A stretch of 64,000 nt of DNA from Spirodela intermedia (Eukaryota > Streptophyta > Magnoliopsida > Alismatales > Araceae). The stretch is taken from positions 3,702,169 to 3,766,168 of the forward strand of contig LR746276.1 in the NCBI GenBank assembly GCA_902729315.2, in the 5' to 3' direction. A model generated the notes under the pieces. The model worked only from the letters and a program-made list of their open reading frames with translations. It searched no databases and was not told where the DNA came from. Each line of letters starts with the position of its first letter. Position 1 is the first letter of the stretch. The translations under genes and the position numbers were made by a program. This document shows, piece by piece, positions 32,577 through 44,639 of this stretch.

Positions 32577-33939
32577 CTACGTTCGATACGCCCCCTCACT
32601 TCATAACTCAACGAGCAACAGGGTCCCTCTCCCCTTCCCTTGAACCTTTTCTCCCTTCTACCTCTTCTTTCTGCCCTACTTCTTGACCTCTTTCCTCCCC
32701 CTCATTGTCATCTCTCTCTCTCTTCTCTCTTGTCTTCTCCCCCTCTCCCCTTCTTCAGGTTGCGGACCTGAGCACCTCCCACTCCCACTTCCATAAATGC
32801 GAGCCTTCTACGTCCGCGATTGACGCGATTGACATCGATTCGACCCGCCTCCTTACACACTGGCGGTAAATCGACTCCCCAAGAAACAGACGGGGGAGGA
32901 GCTCGACGTGACAGGCAGGTATTTACGGTCGATCAGAGCGGCTTGAAACGCTCTGCCCAATCCATCTTTTGCAAGATCCGCATATGAGAGGGTACTACCA
33001 AACCGTCCATATCAGGAAAGGCCGCCCTTTTAAGTAAAGTTCCCTTTTAACGAGAAAAGGCTCCATTAATAGACACCTCGTTGACCAATAAAAAGCTCAC
33101 CATTCGTAGCGTTCTGAAGTCTAGACGTTGACCTCCCCCCGTTTTCTCTTTCCTTGCGACCATCAGGCTCCACTCGGGAAGAAATTTCTGTGATTTATTT
33201 TTTCAAGGAAAGTTTTTACGAGGTGCTTGATTTTTAATTACCCATCCCGTGCGCTGAATCCAAAACCTGTTATTACTGAGTGTACCTTAATCTTCGATTT
33301 CTTATCCATACATTTTTCAAGACCTGATTTTACGTTTATTTTTTATGATTTTTTATATTTTATGCTTATTTAGATTCTAATTTTTTGAGTAATGTTTTTA
33401 CATTTAGTTTATTAAATTTATAATGTTAAAGTTTTTAAGATTTTATATTTCAATGTGTAAACGAAATTTGAAAATTCATGCAAGAAAATATGATTTTGAA
33501 GTTTTAAGTTTTCCTCACCTGGTGCTACATTTGCAAAAACATTACTTTTGCTTGTACTTCAAAAAAAAAAAATTCCTGCATTTAAGTTGTTCAATTCCTT
33601 ACTAGATCTAAGGTGGTATTTTTAATGAAACATCTAAGTATGACCACATCAAAAATCCAAAGTTGGCAATTCAACCCAAGTCCTTAATATGATGATCAAC
33701 TCTACAGACCCGATGAGGAATTAATTACATTGAAGAGAAAGACATCTTAGAGTAAATTTTTGGTGAATGAAATCCAAGAAAACATCTTGATGCTAAGAAC
33801 TTATATTAATATTTAAAACTAAAAGTACTTTTAATAAAACAAATTAATAGTAATTTATGACACTTTGGGAAATAGGGGTTATTTGCATTGAATTGTAAAG
33901 ATACCATTGTCGTTAATGAAAGGATGTTAATGATGCATC
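32577..33939. other. Unassigned region across the GC-to-AT boundary
   Basis: To about 33,200 the sequence is mixed, with CT tracts. From there on it becomes strongly AT-rich and stays so for most of the window. No supported gene or recognisable mobile element. Confidence 0.5.
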
Positions 33940-34300
33940 CGATTGGATCTTTTGGACATTAATAATGAGTTGAATTGTACATTAATGACGTGATCAGATC
34001 TTTTGGATATCAAATCCACATATAAGCCAAGTACCATATAATCTTATTTATATGCCTTACCTCACAATCTTATATAAGACACCAGTCATAGAATGTTTCT
34101 AGCACACAAGATGCTACCCTTCACTTCTCTTTCTTCCCAAAATTACAATTGCCTGATTCAAGCATTATGGTAAGATTGTTCGTCCTAATTGCTAACACTA
34201 CTTTATATTCATGTTCCTGAATTTCTTCCTTTTAGTGTTACAACAAAATTAGCAGAAATCCTTCAAATTATGTCTAACATTAACACAAAAGTCTTTTAAT
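33940..34300 (+). promoter_or_regulatory. Putative promoter/leader of the mini-AP2 locus (plus copy)
   Basis: Contains GATCTTTTGGATATCAAATC, CACATATAAGCCAAGTA, a TATA box in ATCTTATATAAGACAC (34,069-34,084), then TCTAGCACACAAGATG and a CT-rich leader. The block is homologous, in the opposite orientation, to 50,290-50,640. Conservation of the TATA box and nearby bases suggests a promoter. A first exon ending at ATGGTAAG (34,168) is possible but is not conserved in the other copy. Confidence 0.45.
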
Positions 34301-35456
34301 CTTCTACAAGTCAATATCACTTATGAAGAGAAACCTATTTCCCACACATTTTTTATTCTTCAAGGTAATTTATCCAGAATTCAAATTTATATCATGTTAA
34401 ATGTAATGGAACGTCTTTGAATATTAATCTTATTTTCTACACTTCACTCAACTTATTATAGAACTGATCATTTTATTTGTTGAAAATAATACTTGTACTT
34501 CAAAGTTCTAGTATTTTTTATCTAATCATCATTTCTTACAATTTAACATCTTGGAAATATATTCTAATTTTTTTCTTGTGTTGAATCTGACATTTTTCTA
34601 TTATATATCTTTCTCAATGATTTTTTTCACTATATTTTGGTTGAAAGACATAAGGAATCAATGAATGGACTAGATCTGATAATTTAGATTCTCATTTCAG
34701 CATTAGTACAAGAATGCCATATTTATGATTAATTTTTCATTTTATCATTATTTTTTAGCATCAAAATTCCTAAACCAATGACTCTATCTTACAATTATGA
34801 TTGCATCCTAATAATTTTAATGTGCTGATTACAATTATGATTGCATCCTAATGATTCAAAACTCCTTTATTAGGGTTTATTAAAATTCGCATAGACTTTC
34901 TTTCTTTAGATGACAAAATAAAGAACGTGTATTTCTTCAAATTATGTACCAAGCAGCTATTAATTATAAAAACTTTAATACACAACATGATAGGTTTCAT
35001 CTTGACTGCTACTAATTAGAAATGTTTGGTACTGTGGCTTACTTATTTGATTTATGCTACAAAAATAATGCCTACATAGACGAGAAATATATAAAGTGAT
35101 GTAGATACAAATTTATTTAAATCATTTTTGTGTAAATGAAAGAAATATTTAATAAAAACACACCCGACATAGTTATGAATGCATATCGTGTACAACACAA
35201 TGATAATTTGCATAGTGAGTTATGCCTCATAATTCAAAAAACATGTAGTTTCTCTTTTCCATGTCTTCTTCATTAATTGAGACAAATACATTATTGAAAT
35301 ATGTAATTTATGTAAATGATTTATGAAATGATAAGATATGTAATTTATGAAAAAAGAGACAACTTTATTGAAATGATTTAATTTCTTAGAATATCATTTT
35401 AAAGTTAAAAATTAGTCAAATACTTATTTTCTTGAAATTTCGCTGAGGTTGACTTC
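34301..35456. other. AT-rich stretch, no gene seen
   Basis: No open frame of note. TACAATTATGATTGCATCCTA is repeated at 34,791 and 34,830. By position it would be intron or leader between the putative promoter and the mini-AP2 arms. Confidence 0.5.
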
Positions 35457-36032
35457 TTTCAAATGTAATATAAATATTACAAAATTCTACAACATCAAAA
35501 AGCCAAACTTTGTTCTAGAGATTTTGTGGTTAGTAGAGTTTAAATATTTCGGAAAAAACAAACTACAAATGCCATTTGCATGCAATTTATTACTCAATCT
35601 CTCTTCAAAGTTTTCTTAGGTGCGATTAGTTTTCTTACTTCATTTATGATTTAGTGATTCCTCTTTGTGAAAAAAATGTAAAGCCCTAAGTATTACTTCA
35701 CTATAATGATGTATAAAAATAATATATTTTTTTTCCAAAGAGAAAATTTGCACAAAAATAGAAATGGACATAATGTAGACATTATGTGATCCCTCTCTCT
35801 ATTTATATATTAATGCACATTCAAAGATTTTATTAAAGAAGATGGAGGAAACTTAGGATCACATTTCACTATAAAATATCATATCAATTGGCTTCATTGA
35901 GAAATTATAACTAAAATCTCATAAGAACCAAAACTTGACTAATAGAATAAATTTACAATGCATTTGATTGATTAACATGGCATGAATACATTTTCCAGGT
36001 GATGACAAAGAATAACAACAAGTCTGCTATTC

Positions 36033-36338
36033 TTATAGATTCTTGATGACTCTTAGTACTCGGAGGTACTCCACCAAGTCCATGTCATGCATGTTGCTTG
36101 ATGTTGAACATTCAGCCTTTTGGGAAAGGTCACCAGCAACATTGTTGTACATAGTAGCAGCCTCATCTAGAGTATTAAAGATACCTAAATGGTAGATGTT
36201 CTTCACGGGATCAATAAGCTCCACAGTCCACTTACTAGAGGAAGGTCGCATTACCCATTTATAGCTCTTGCCTCTTGTTGATGATTCTCCAATTATTTCT
36301 GCTGTTTGTACCTGATGGCATTCTTCATTATTTTCCAT
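36033..36338 (-). CDS. Mini-AP2 protein, left palindrome arm
   Basis: 101 codons, intronless, translation identical to the right-arm ORF. Residues about 26-73 form a divergent AP2/ERF-like domain (YKWVMRPSSSKWTVELIDP, then LGIFNTLDEAATMYNNVA) against the usual YRGVRxRPWGKWxAEIRDP and WLGTFxTAEEAAxAYDxAA. Changes at key sites are RGV to KWV, the loss of the RxR basic pair, and WLG to HLG. The flanks are short: an acidic N-terminus (MENNEECHQV) and a C-terminal helix (DMDLVEYLRVLRVIKNL). It has no activation or EAR motif, so a DNA-binding-domain-only microprotein is one possibility; a decayed fragment is another. A TATA-like ATATATAT (36,390-36,398) lies upstream. Confidence 0.6.
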   Translation of the reverse strand: MENNEECHQVQTAEIIGESSTRGKSYKWVMRPSSSKWTVELIDPVKNIYHLGIFNTLDEAATMYNNVAGDLSQKAECSTSSNMHDMDLVEYLRVLRVIKNL

Positions 36339-36687
36339 GTTTAAACTTCAATAATAGAGAAGAAAATGAGGATACATTCATCAAGCTTATATATATATGT
36401 ATGTCAAAGAAATGAAATTAGAAAGGTTATCCTTTGTGATGTTCTCCTTGATTTTCCTTCTTAAGAGGAATGTTTTGATAGTCAAAGGTGCACTATGTAA
36501 ATTAGAAAGGTGCACTTCCTTGAAACTAGAAAGTGCACCTTTGACTATCAAAACATTCCTCTTAAGAAGGAAAATCAAGGAGAATATCACAAAGGATAAC
36601 CTTTCTAATTTCATTTCTTTGACATACATATATATATAAGCTTGATGAATGTATCCTCATTTTCTTCTCTATTATTGAAGTTTAAAC

Positions 36688-36993
36688 ATGGAAAATAATG
36701 AAGAATGCCATCAGGTACAAACAGCAGAAATAATTGGAGAATCATCAACAAGAGGCAAGAGCTATAAATGGGTAATGCGACCTTCCTCTAGTAAGTGGAC
36801 TGTGGAGCTTATTGATCCCGTGAAGAACATCTACCATTTAGGTATCTTTAATACTCTAGATGAGGCTGCTACTATGTACAACAATGTTGCTGGTGACCTT
36901 TCCCAAAAGGCTGAATGTTCAACATCAAGCAACATGCATGACATGGACTTGGTGGAGTACCTCCGAGTACTAAGAGTCATCAAGAATCTATAA
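36688..36993 (+). CDS. Mini-AP2 protein, right palindrome arm
   Basis: Same 101-residue protein as the left arm, read on the other strand. It lies in the same orientation as the putative promoter at 34.0 kb, so it is probably the original copy, with the left arm the inserted inverted duplicate. A TATA-like ATATATATAA (36,629-36,638) precedes the ATG by about 50 bp. A transcript starting near 34.1 kb and reading through would contain both arms and could fold into a 1-kb hairpin. Confidence 0.62.
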   Translation: MENNEECHQVQTAEIIGESSTRGKSYKWVMRPSSSKWTVELIDPVKNIYHLGIFNTLDEAATMYNNVAGDLSQKAECSTSSNMHDMDLVEYLRVLRVIKNL

Positions 36994-37569
36994 GAATAGC
37001 AGACTTGTTGTTATTCTTTGTCATCACCTGGAAAATGTATTCATGCCATGTTAATCAATCAAATGCATTGTAAATTTATTCTATTAGTCAAGTTTTGGTT
37101 CTTATGAGATTTTAGTTATAATTTCTCAATGAAGCCAATTGATATGATATTTTATAGTGAAATGTGATCCTAAGTTTCCTCCATCTTCTTTAATAAAATC
37201 TTTGAATGTGCATTAATATATAAATAGAGAGAGGGATCACATAATGTCAACGTTATGTCCATTTCTATTTTTGTGCAAATTTTCTCTTCAGAAAAAAAAA
37301 ATTATTTTTATACATCATTATAGTGAAGTAATACTTAGGGCTTTACATTTTTTTCACAAAGAGGAATCATTAAATCATAAATGAAGTAAGAAAACTAATC
37401 GCACCTAAGAAAACTTTGAAGAGAGATTGAGTAATAAATTGCATGCAAATGACATTTGTAGTTTGTTTTTTCCGAAATATTTAAACTCTACTAACCACAA
37501 AATCTCTAGAACAAAGTTTGGCTTTTTGATGTTGTAGAATTTTGTAATATTTATATTACATTTGAAAAG

Positions 37570-38680
37570 AAATCACATATAAATGCATAGGCAACATCGG
37601 CATCACGCATGGCGCGCTATGGAAGGCAGATCGCTAACAAATGCATGCATGCTTATGCGATGGTAGGAAAACAAGGAAACAATAGATAACCCTTTTGCCT
37701 CATTTTTGGACATCTCCATAAAATCTACAACTCATTATTAGTTGAAACCTGATTTTAGCTTTGATCTACTCCAAGCAAGTCAAGGATGCTGCCCCCAGCA
37801 GATGGAGGCTTCCGAATCAATGCTCGTGCTCTCCAATGCTGCACTAAAGCTTTGTTTTTGACGGTATAAGCCTAAATTTCGATTTTGTTTCTCTGTGAGG
37901 CCTCCTGTTGCTGGTAGGAAACCATTTTAATGGTGAGTACTTGGGAGAGCACCCAAGCTTTTCTAAGGCCATGAAGAACAAGAAACTAGTACCAAGATCC
38001 TGGTGACTAGCCCCCCAAGGCCATGAATCAAAAGGAGGCAAGTATGGCTTCTCTAATTTTTGCTTCTAAGAACCTTGAATCAATAACCAAGCATCGAGAG
38101 AAATTGGCCCCCCACTAGAGCCATAAACCTAACAGAGGCAAGATGATGCCTTTGCTTTCAAATTTTCTGATGGCTAGTGGAAACCATGATCAACTCAAGA
38201 GATCCATTGAAAAATTAGTACGCTGAGGAGAAAGAGCATTTTCAAACTACAATTTTGGCAAATGGAGACCTAAACAGCCCCTCCAAGAAACCATCTTGAT
38301 GGTATAATTTTGTTCTCTGGGCCGTCAAAATTCCTCAGCTCAACTGGGGGGACTCTGATGTGGCATCAATCCAGTCGCATCTTCTCTTCCATCTTCCATG
38401 ATCTGGTCCAAAAGTGTGCTGATGAGCACAGGTAAAGCAAACGGTGGTCAATCTCCCATGTACCTGTGTCAAGCCTTATGTGATCCTGATGCATTGTAAA
38501 AAAAAAGAAAAAAGAAAAGAATCTGACGTTATAATTTTGTTCTTCGGTGTTATTTTTGATCCTCAAAACTCCCCACCAGCTTGATTCCATCACTGGTGCA
38601 ACTCTGACGGGGCATTAACCCGGTCATATCTTCTCTTCCATCGTCCATGATCTTCTCCCAAGTCAACTATTGGTGATCTG
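37570..38680. other. Intergenic region between the palindrome and the TFIIIC gene
   Basis: No supported gene. The phrase TCT-CCATC-TCCATGATCT is repeated near 38,383 and 38,634, together with similar GGGG-ACTCTGA-G-GGCAT text, suggesting a roughly 250-bp local duplication. Confidence 0.5.
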
Positions 38681-40066
38681 CTAATGGGTATCTTTCTTCC
38701 TGGCTGCTGGTGGCTGAAATTCTTCTTCAGTTGCCATCCTGAACTTCAGAACCTTGTTGAGGCCCCCAAGGGGCTTCACCTGTCGGCATGGGGATTGATT
38801 ATGGCCCACAATGGATTTGTCCTTGAAGAGATTCGCCTCAGATGGTCCAGTTTCTTGGTGGGCCAGGGCCGTTGAATTCTCTGCCAGAACAAATGGAGGA
38901 GGGATTAGACTAGGCTCTTTCCCCAACGAAACTTACCAGATCTTAGATTAATTGATCTCAAACCAAGATTTCTCAGCGAGATATTTTTCTCTCATCATTC
39001 TGTTCTGAATACGATTGTTAATATTAGAGCATAGGCGGAGGAAATTGCAGACTCACCGGTTTCAGAAAAGATATAGCATGTGCCAACGGTTTCTTCGTAT
39101 TTTCCAATCTGTTGGGGAAGGAGATATCCAATAATTAGTATAGTGGTAAGTAGGAGATATGACATCCCCAGTGCTAAAACTTTACCATTCAATTAAACCG
39201 TTATACACCATACGATCGACCCAGAGAGTCAAAATAACACACCCAGTCAACATCCAGGAGGGCCATGATCACAGTTGATGCCAAAAACAGAGTGCTGATC
39301 AGAGAAGGATGCAGGAGTTGACTTCTTCCGGAGAATACATAAGGTCAGAAGCGTTCATAAACAATATATCAATTTTTATCCAGCAATTCATGAGTTTGAG
39401 AAAACTATGGATGATAGGAGTAATAAACTTCCTCATCATGATCAGGTTATTACAAAAGCTGTATTTACTTCAACAAGTCTGCATTTGAGAAGCCCCCCCC
39501 CCCCCACCCCCCCAAGGTATCGAGCTTTAAAGATAAAGGAAGTACTTACCAGTTTCAGATTGTCATCGATAATCAGCAGAGGATTCAGAGTGTCCAGACC
39601 CTGCGAGAATCGGAAGATCGAATCCATTATTAGCCTCCCAATGAAGCTATTTTAAACGTAACATCATAAATGATGATTGAATTCCATTTTATAATTAATC
39701 AAAATTATCGAAGCCATTATATTATCCCAGGGATCGAGCTCATCATCAGCCCAAGAGAGTATGAAGAAAGGAGTTCGAAAGAAAAAAAACTTGGAATGTG
39801 ATGAACAGGAAGGATGACTTCATAGCTCCATGCAACTGAAGCTAGTAAATTATCCCAACAAGAAAGCATGAGAGCTGGTTACTCACAGAGAGCACATATG
39901 GTACATTTTCTGGTATATGGGCATGTTCATAAACGTCGTCCAAGTCAAGGAAAAGAAACTCTTCTTCTTCTTCTTCTTCTTCTTCTTCTTCTCCCTCCTC
40001 CTCCTCCCCCTCCTCATCCTGTTCTCTCTCATCACCCTCCTCTCTTGCCGCCGAACTGACTTCCAT
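38681..40066 (-). CDS. GTF3C6: General transcription factor 3C polypeptide 6-like (TFIIIC tau55), four exons
   Basis: Exons (minus strand) are 40,066-39,887, 39,600-39,550, 39,108-39,057 and 38,880-38,681, giving 160 residues. Joining them gives FLFLDLDDVYEHAHIPENVP-YVLS, then GLDTLNPLLIIDDNLKL, then IGKYEETVGTCYIFSETG/E, the conserved core of TFIIIC subunit 6 (triple-barrel domain), followed by a variable C-terminus ending ARKKDTH. TFIIIC binds A/B-box promoters of tRNA genes and recruits TFIIIB for RNA polymerase III. The N-terminus has a run of Glu (about 17-36) coded by a GAA/GAG microsatellite (39,961-40,010), so length variation is likely. Exons 2 and 3 code only 17 codons each. Upstream 5'-UTR exons may lie between 40,100 and 41,050. 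Confidence 0.9.
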
Positions 40067-41300
40067 GTCCTGTAATTCTTAAAAAGAACTAAGATGAGTA
40101 CGATGATCCAGGAAGGTAATCAGGTCCCAAGAAACTCAGAGAGTGAAAGGAAGAAAGGGAAGGAGGGAAGAAATAGAGGGCTTGAGAGTGGCAAATGGGA
40201 AGAATAGCTTGGAGAGGGATGATCACACATCCTAACTTTCCTTCTGCTCTACTTGGGCAAGGCAGTAGGATGTAGATCAACAATCAACAATGGTAGCAGA
40301 TTTGGCGAGAAATGATGGACGAGAAGGGATACCACAACGCATTAACCTCACATCGCGGAATCATACCATCAAATAAACTGCAAGATCATAAACGCCGATC
40401 GGGCAGGATTTCTCCTGAGAACTTTCACAGGACTAAGACAAAGGAAGCTGAGCGAACCCCAGAAGCAGACTCAGGCCTCGACAGCTGAGACTGGAACGCA
40501 GGGGAAACTAAAGGGTGACCGATACAGAAATCTCCCTCTTCAGTATCTTCCATGGACGTAGGCAGGCCTAGGGGTGCAAATCTTCCGCTAAGTTCTGCAG
40601 AACGGATATGATCGAACTGACCGAACAAGAAATACACGCACTCTTTCCATTCACAGGGCAAATCTCTGGCGCTAGATTTCAAGGAGAGTTTAATCGAAAG
40701 CAGAGGTGCACTAGAGACGAAGATATGAGCAACATCGTTCTCCCGGCGAGATGTTATGTGCCATACAGAATGCCAAGAAAATCAATGACATGAAGAAAAT
40801 ATAAAAAATTTGGCAGAAAGAGGAACTCAGCGGTGAGAGCGGGAGGAGAGGACAGGTATGCGATCCAGAAGAGGAAACCTCGAGCCGGCTGAACCCACGG
40901 CAGCTCCCGTCGCGCTGATTGATTCTCGCCAAGGAGCGAGAGCCGGAGCCGACCTAGAAAACTGCGAAATCCTCACGCAGCCGGATCCCTCTCGCTTAGG
41001 AGGAACAGATGAGGAGAACAAGCAGTTACCCACAATTCTCCTCTGTGCAATACGGTCGCAGCCAAGCCTTCTCAGGTCAGATACTCATTTCTCCGATACT
41101 GTAACATCTATTCATGGATTTTCGTATGGGAGACCTTGGGTTCTTTGTTACGGGCCTTACTCTTCTGACCCAGCTTCGCGGAGTCCTTGTGTTGACTATT
41201 CCTGTTTCCGCGAGAATGAAGGCTGGTTGGTGCTGATGAGGGCGACCAAGGCCTGTCCGAGGCTAGAACCGAGGTAAGTTCGGTCCTAACCCTGTGAAGC
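40067..41300. promoter_or_regulatory. 5' flank or leader region of the TFIIIC gene
   Basis: A mixed-composition, moderately GC-rich block amid AT-rich DNA, with several minus-strand frames (for example 40,682-40,425 and 41,033-40,827) that could be untranslated exons or an unrecognised short gene. None shows a family I recognise, so I treat it as the promoter/5'-UTR side of the TFIIIC gene. Confidence 0.35.
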
Positions 41301-43009
41301 TCTTCTCCTGAGATTACATCCATCCAAGATATTTGTGATGGTAATTTAGATATATCAGATAAATTAATTTAATTTGTTTCATTTTTCTGAAATTTTAGTA
41401 AAACTTGGACCCAATAGGATTGACCCGATGACATATTAAAGGTTATCCACAAGTTGTTAGCATGGTCATGAAGATGCTTTTTTGTAGGATGATTGTGGTG
41501 CTCCTCATTGACTAGGTAATCCAAGATCTTGGCTAGAGTCTCTTCTTTTTCTTCTTCTTCTTCTTCTTCTTGATTATGAATTACATTATTATTTCTATTA
41601 ATCCAAGTTACTTGTACCTTATAATTGGGTTGACATGAGCCAATTATAATGCTTTGCAACTTTCATTTTGTACATTTTATTGATAGATTGTTTAACCTTC
41701 CAAACCTTGTTCATCTTTCAGAATCAAGGTGATGGTGTGGCATCACAAGCTAGACTACTTTGTTTATATTTCTTGTTATTGCTTCTATTAGTAATCTTGG
41801 CTCATGTCTATTGGTAGGTGCATTAGGATTTCTTCTTAGTTGTGTTGTGTCGTATATAAGTTTTTAAAATAATCTCAACCCTATTGTCATGTTAGTCCTC
41901 TTCAAATTGATGAATATATTTAAGATTATCTAAAAAGGATAAAATCTCACATTTCTTCCTCTTCATATTTTTCTTCAATAGTTCTCTTATTAATTAACAC
42001 ATTATTACCTCATTCTTGTATAGGCTAGTCTCACTTGACAATTAGAAGTATGACCTATTTTAACGAATAAATAGTGTGTGAACATATTTTATTACCTCAT
42101 TTGTTATCTTCCCTATGGATTCAACCTAAATTCAATGTGGTTACTAGATTTATCTTCACGTGAATTCTGTTTTATAAATTTTTACATTTGATGTCTCTTA
42201 AGACAATGACTAAGAAGGTTGATTTCAGTCGTTTGCCTGTAAACATCAGAATTAAATGCTTCACATATTTGAAATGCAGTTGTGTACTGTAAGCCCCTTG
42301 AGTGACTTAAGAGTCTAATATAAGGCTCACACACTGTCACGTTATGATATAAATAAATTAAGAAAAGATCTAGAGGACACTATAAATCATAATCTGTTTG
42401 AAACCATCCTATAATGTCTCTAACTCCCAAGGGCACATAAAATGCATCTCATGATATCTTACCACCATAGAAATGGGACCAAACAAAGAATTTAAAACAC
42501 TAACCTAAAAATGAATTCAGGGTGTCAAAATGAAATCCCCAAAATTTCAGTTGTAGATTAATCTTGCTTTTTGCACATTCAAAATTTCATCTACTCATGT
42601 GTGAAACATATCGAGAACAAAAATTATACTGAATACTTTAAGCTCAGGATTCTTCCAACAGTTGTTCAAAATAGTGAAACATTTTCAACATCTTAAAACC
42701 CTTTCAGATTAATGATAAGAGCAAGTGCAATGTACGTCATCAAAATTAAAATAAAGTTGAATTTACTATTTGGTATGTTATGCTATGCACCATGTGGTGC
42801 TAGAGCTCAAAAGACAAGAATTCATAGTTCATCATTATGTATCCTAAAATTCAAAAATATATATCCATGTTCATTTCAACTAGTAAAGAGATATTCAAGA
42901 GACTATTTTATTTTGAACATATTCAAATGACTAAGGGAGTAAATAAGGACATTCATTTATAAAAGTGTCAAACTATGGAACTTTTGAAGTTTGAGATCGT
43001 TACTGAATG
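41301..43009. other. AT-rich intergenic DNA
   Basis: Contains a (CTT)n run at 41,546-41,571. No supported gene or mobile-element signature. Confidence 0.5.
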
Positions 43010-44480
43010 GTTATGATGCAGGACGGGCTTGTAAACCCGCCCTGACAACTAAATGTGGGTGAGATAACAAAGGAAGGGAACCCTATACACCACGAATAAT
43101 GCTAACCAGGGACTCTAGATGATGAATGCCGAACTCAACTAAGTGCAGGCAGTAGCCGAAGTGCCGTGACGCCGACGATCCATCGCGTCTGGGCGTCACC
43201 AAGTGGTGCTGATGCAGGATGATCCTCCAAGTCTATGTCCAAAAGGCGAGGGCTTAGTAGCGTCGAAGCGGCTCCATCGCAAGTGCTTGACGACCAACGT
43301 GACAATTCTGGCGCGTGCGTCAGAATCGCACAGTGGAGAGTCCTAATCCGTTCTAACCTAGCTAGACTCGACGTGGAGCAAGTGCGAGAAGATACTGAAC
43401 GTAGTAAATGACTCGGTGGAAAGGGGATAAGAGCTAACCTGCGGGGCTGAGGCCCGGTTGGTGTGCGACAGGGCGCACAGCTGACCTGAAGAAAGGCGTT
43501 CTGGTGAGGTTGGCGCTCTCTGGGGCAAATCGTCGAACATCTGGTGGGCGTCGGCTGAGAACTCGGCTAGCCTCAGCAATATGGGCTCGGACGGGGTCTG
43601 GAGGAAGGGGCACGGCCAAGCGGCTGGAGCGCTCAGGTGGGCGCCCTTGGTCAGGCGCAATGGCGAGCTCCGAGGGGCAGGCACGGTGGCGCGCGACGTG
43701 CGCGCGGAGGCGCTGTAACGGCCGCGCGACGGGCGCGCTGGCGGCGGCGCAGCGGGCTGCTGATCGCTGGTAGCGGCGACGGCGACCTGGCGCGGCGCGG
43801 TGGGCTGCTGACGGCTTGGTAGCGGCGGCTGCGACCTGGCGGCGCCCCCTTCCTCTCCTATCCTCTCTGAACGAGATTCTCAATCAAAACACGCTCTCCT
43901 ATAAATGATGGCTTTGTCTCTTGGGGGTGGCTCTCCACCCCTAATGTAGGCCCCAAATGGGTCAAGGGTGGAGGGCCACGCTTGAGGCCCAAGACGCCAA
44001 AGCCCCAAAAAGGAACACACACAGAGTCCAAAATGGGCCCTCCTCTTCAATTGGGCCCAGACGAGAATGGCCCAAAAGAGAAGAGAAGCGAGGGAAAGAA
44101 GGACGCCCCCTTCTCCAATTGAGCCCAAACACATATGGCCCGAAAGAAGAAGAGAGGAAAGAAAAGAAAACAAAGGGAAATGGGCTTTCCCATCCCTGCC
44201 ATGGGCCCAACACAGACCCTAGGTATGGGACGCCCCACACGGAGCAAAACTAGAACCCACACAGTTCATGGACAAGGGAAACGAGTGAAGGGAAACATAA
44301 GATGTGGAAAACATAAAGGCACCTCATGCTGTATAGCGGAACTTGGGGTCCTTCGTCTTCACTTGTGCTCCTTGATCTGATTGGACATGTAAGGGCGGGG
44401 TCTCCTTTGTCGGCTCAAGCTTGTGCAGTGGTGGAGATGGGTCCCGTTCGCCACCAGATTATACTACAAGCTATGAGTTA
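43010..44480. other. GC-rich insertion-like block, possible repeat element
   Basis: CpG-rich sequence (especially 43,140-43,860) sits abruptly within AT-rich DNA. It starts with an imperfect inverted motif (GGGCTTGTAAACCC at about 43,024) and has short inverted repeats such as ATTCTG-GCGCGTGCGT-CAGAAT (43,304). From 43,930 to 44,240 it is rich in GGGCCCA/GGCCC motifs, and it ends near GGTCCCGTTCGCCACCAGAT (44,442), whose complement resembles a retroelement primer site. ORFs are Arg/Ala-rich and shared by all frames, so I call none. A leader/LTR of an unrecognised retroelement is my best guess. Confidence 0.35.
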
Positions 44481-44639
44481 CTCAAAAGGAATAAAAGCCA
44501 CATCATGAACATCACAATTCATTTTTGAAGGGTTCGATATGGCTAGGCGAAACATGAAGAGGGGGAGGGGGAAAAGGGATGAATTAGTTTACTATAATTT
44601 TTGATTTATTTTATTTTCTATGTGTGAGTGTATGTGTTG

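Larger units (their letters stand above)
35457..37569. repeat. 2.1-kb near-perfect palindrome (inverted repeat, 39-nt loop)
   Basis: The left arm (35,457-36,493) and right arm (36,533-37,569) are reverse complements centred on 36,513. Matched positions sum to 73,026 in the coding regions, the innermost arm and the outer ends, so there is no net length change there. Arm homology begins at TTTCAAATGTAATATAAATA on the left and ends at the complementary stretch on the right. Only scattered mismatches are seen (for example near 35,784 against 37,242). Each arm contains one mini-AP2 ORF plus 5' and 3' flanks; the ORFs diverge from a shared 349-bp centre. The outer ends show no clear target duplication or transposon terminus. 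Confidence 0.96.

Noticed and set aside
36387-36639. Two 80-residue ORFs, one on each strand, with almost the same protein
   Set aside because: They span the centre of the palindrome and read the same DNA both ways; their similarity is a consequence of the inverted repeat, and they have no family resemblance.
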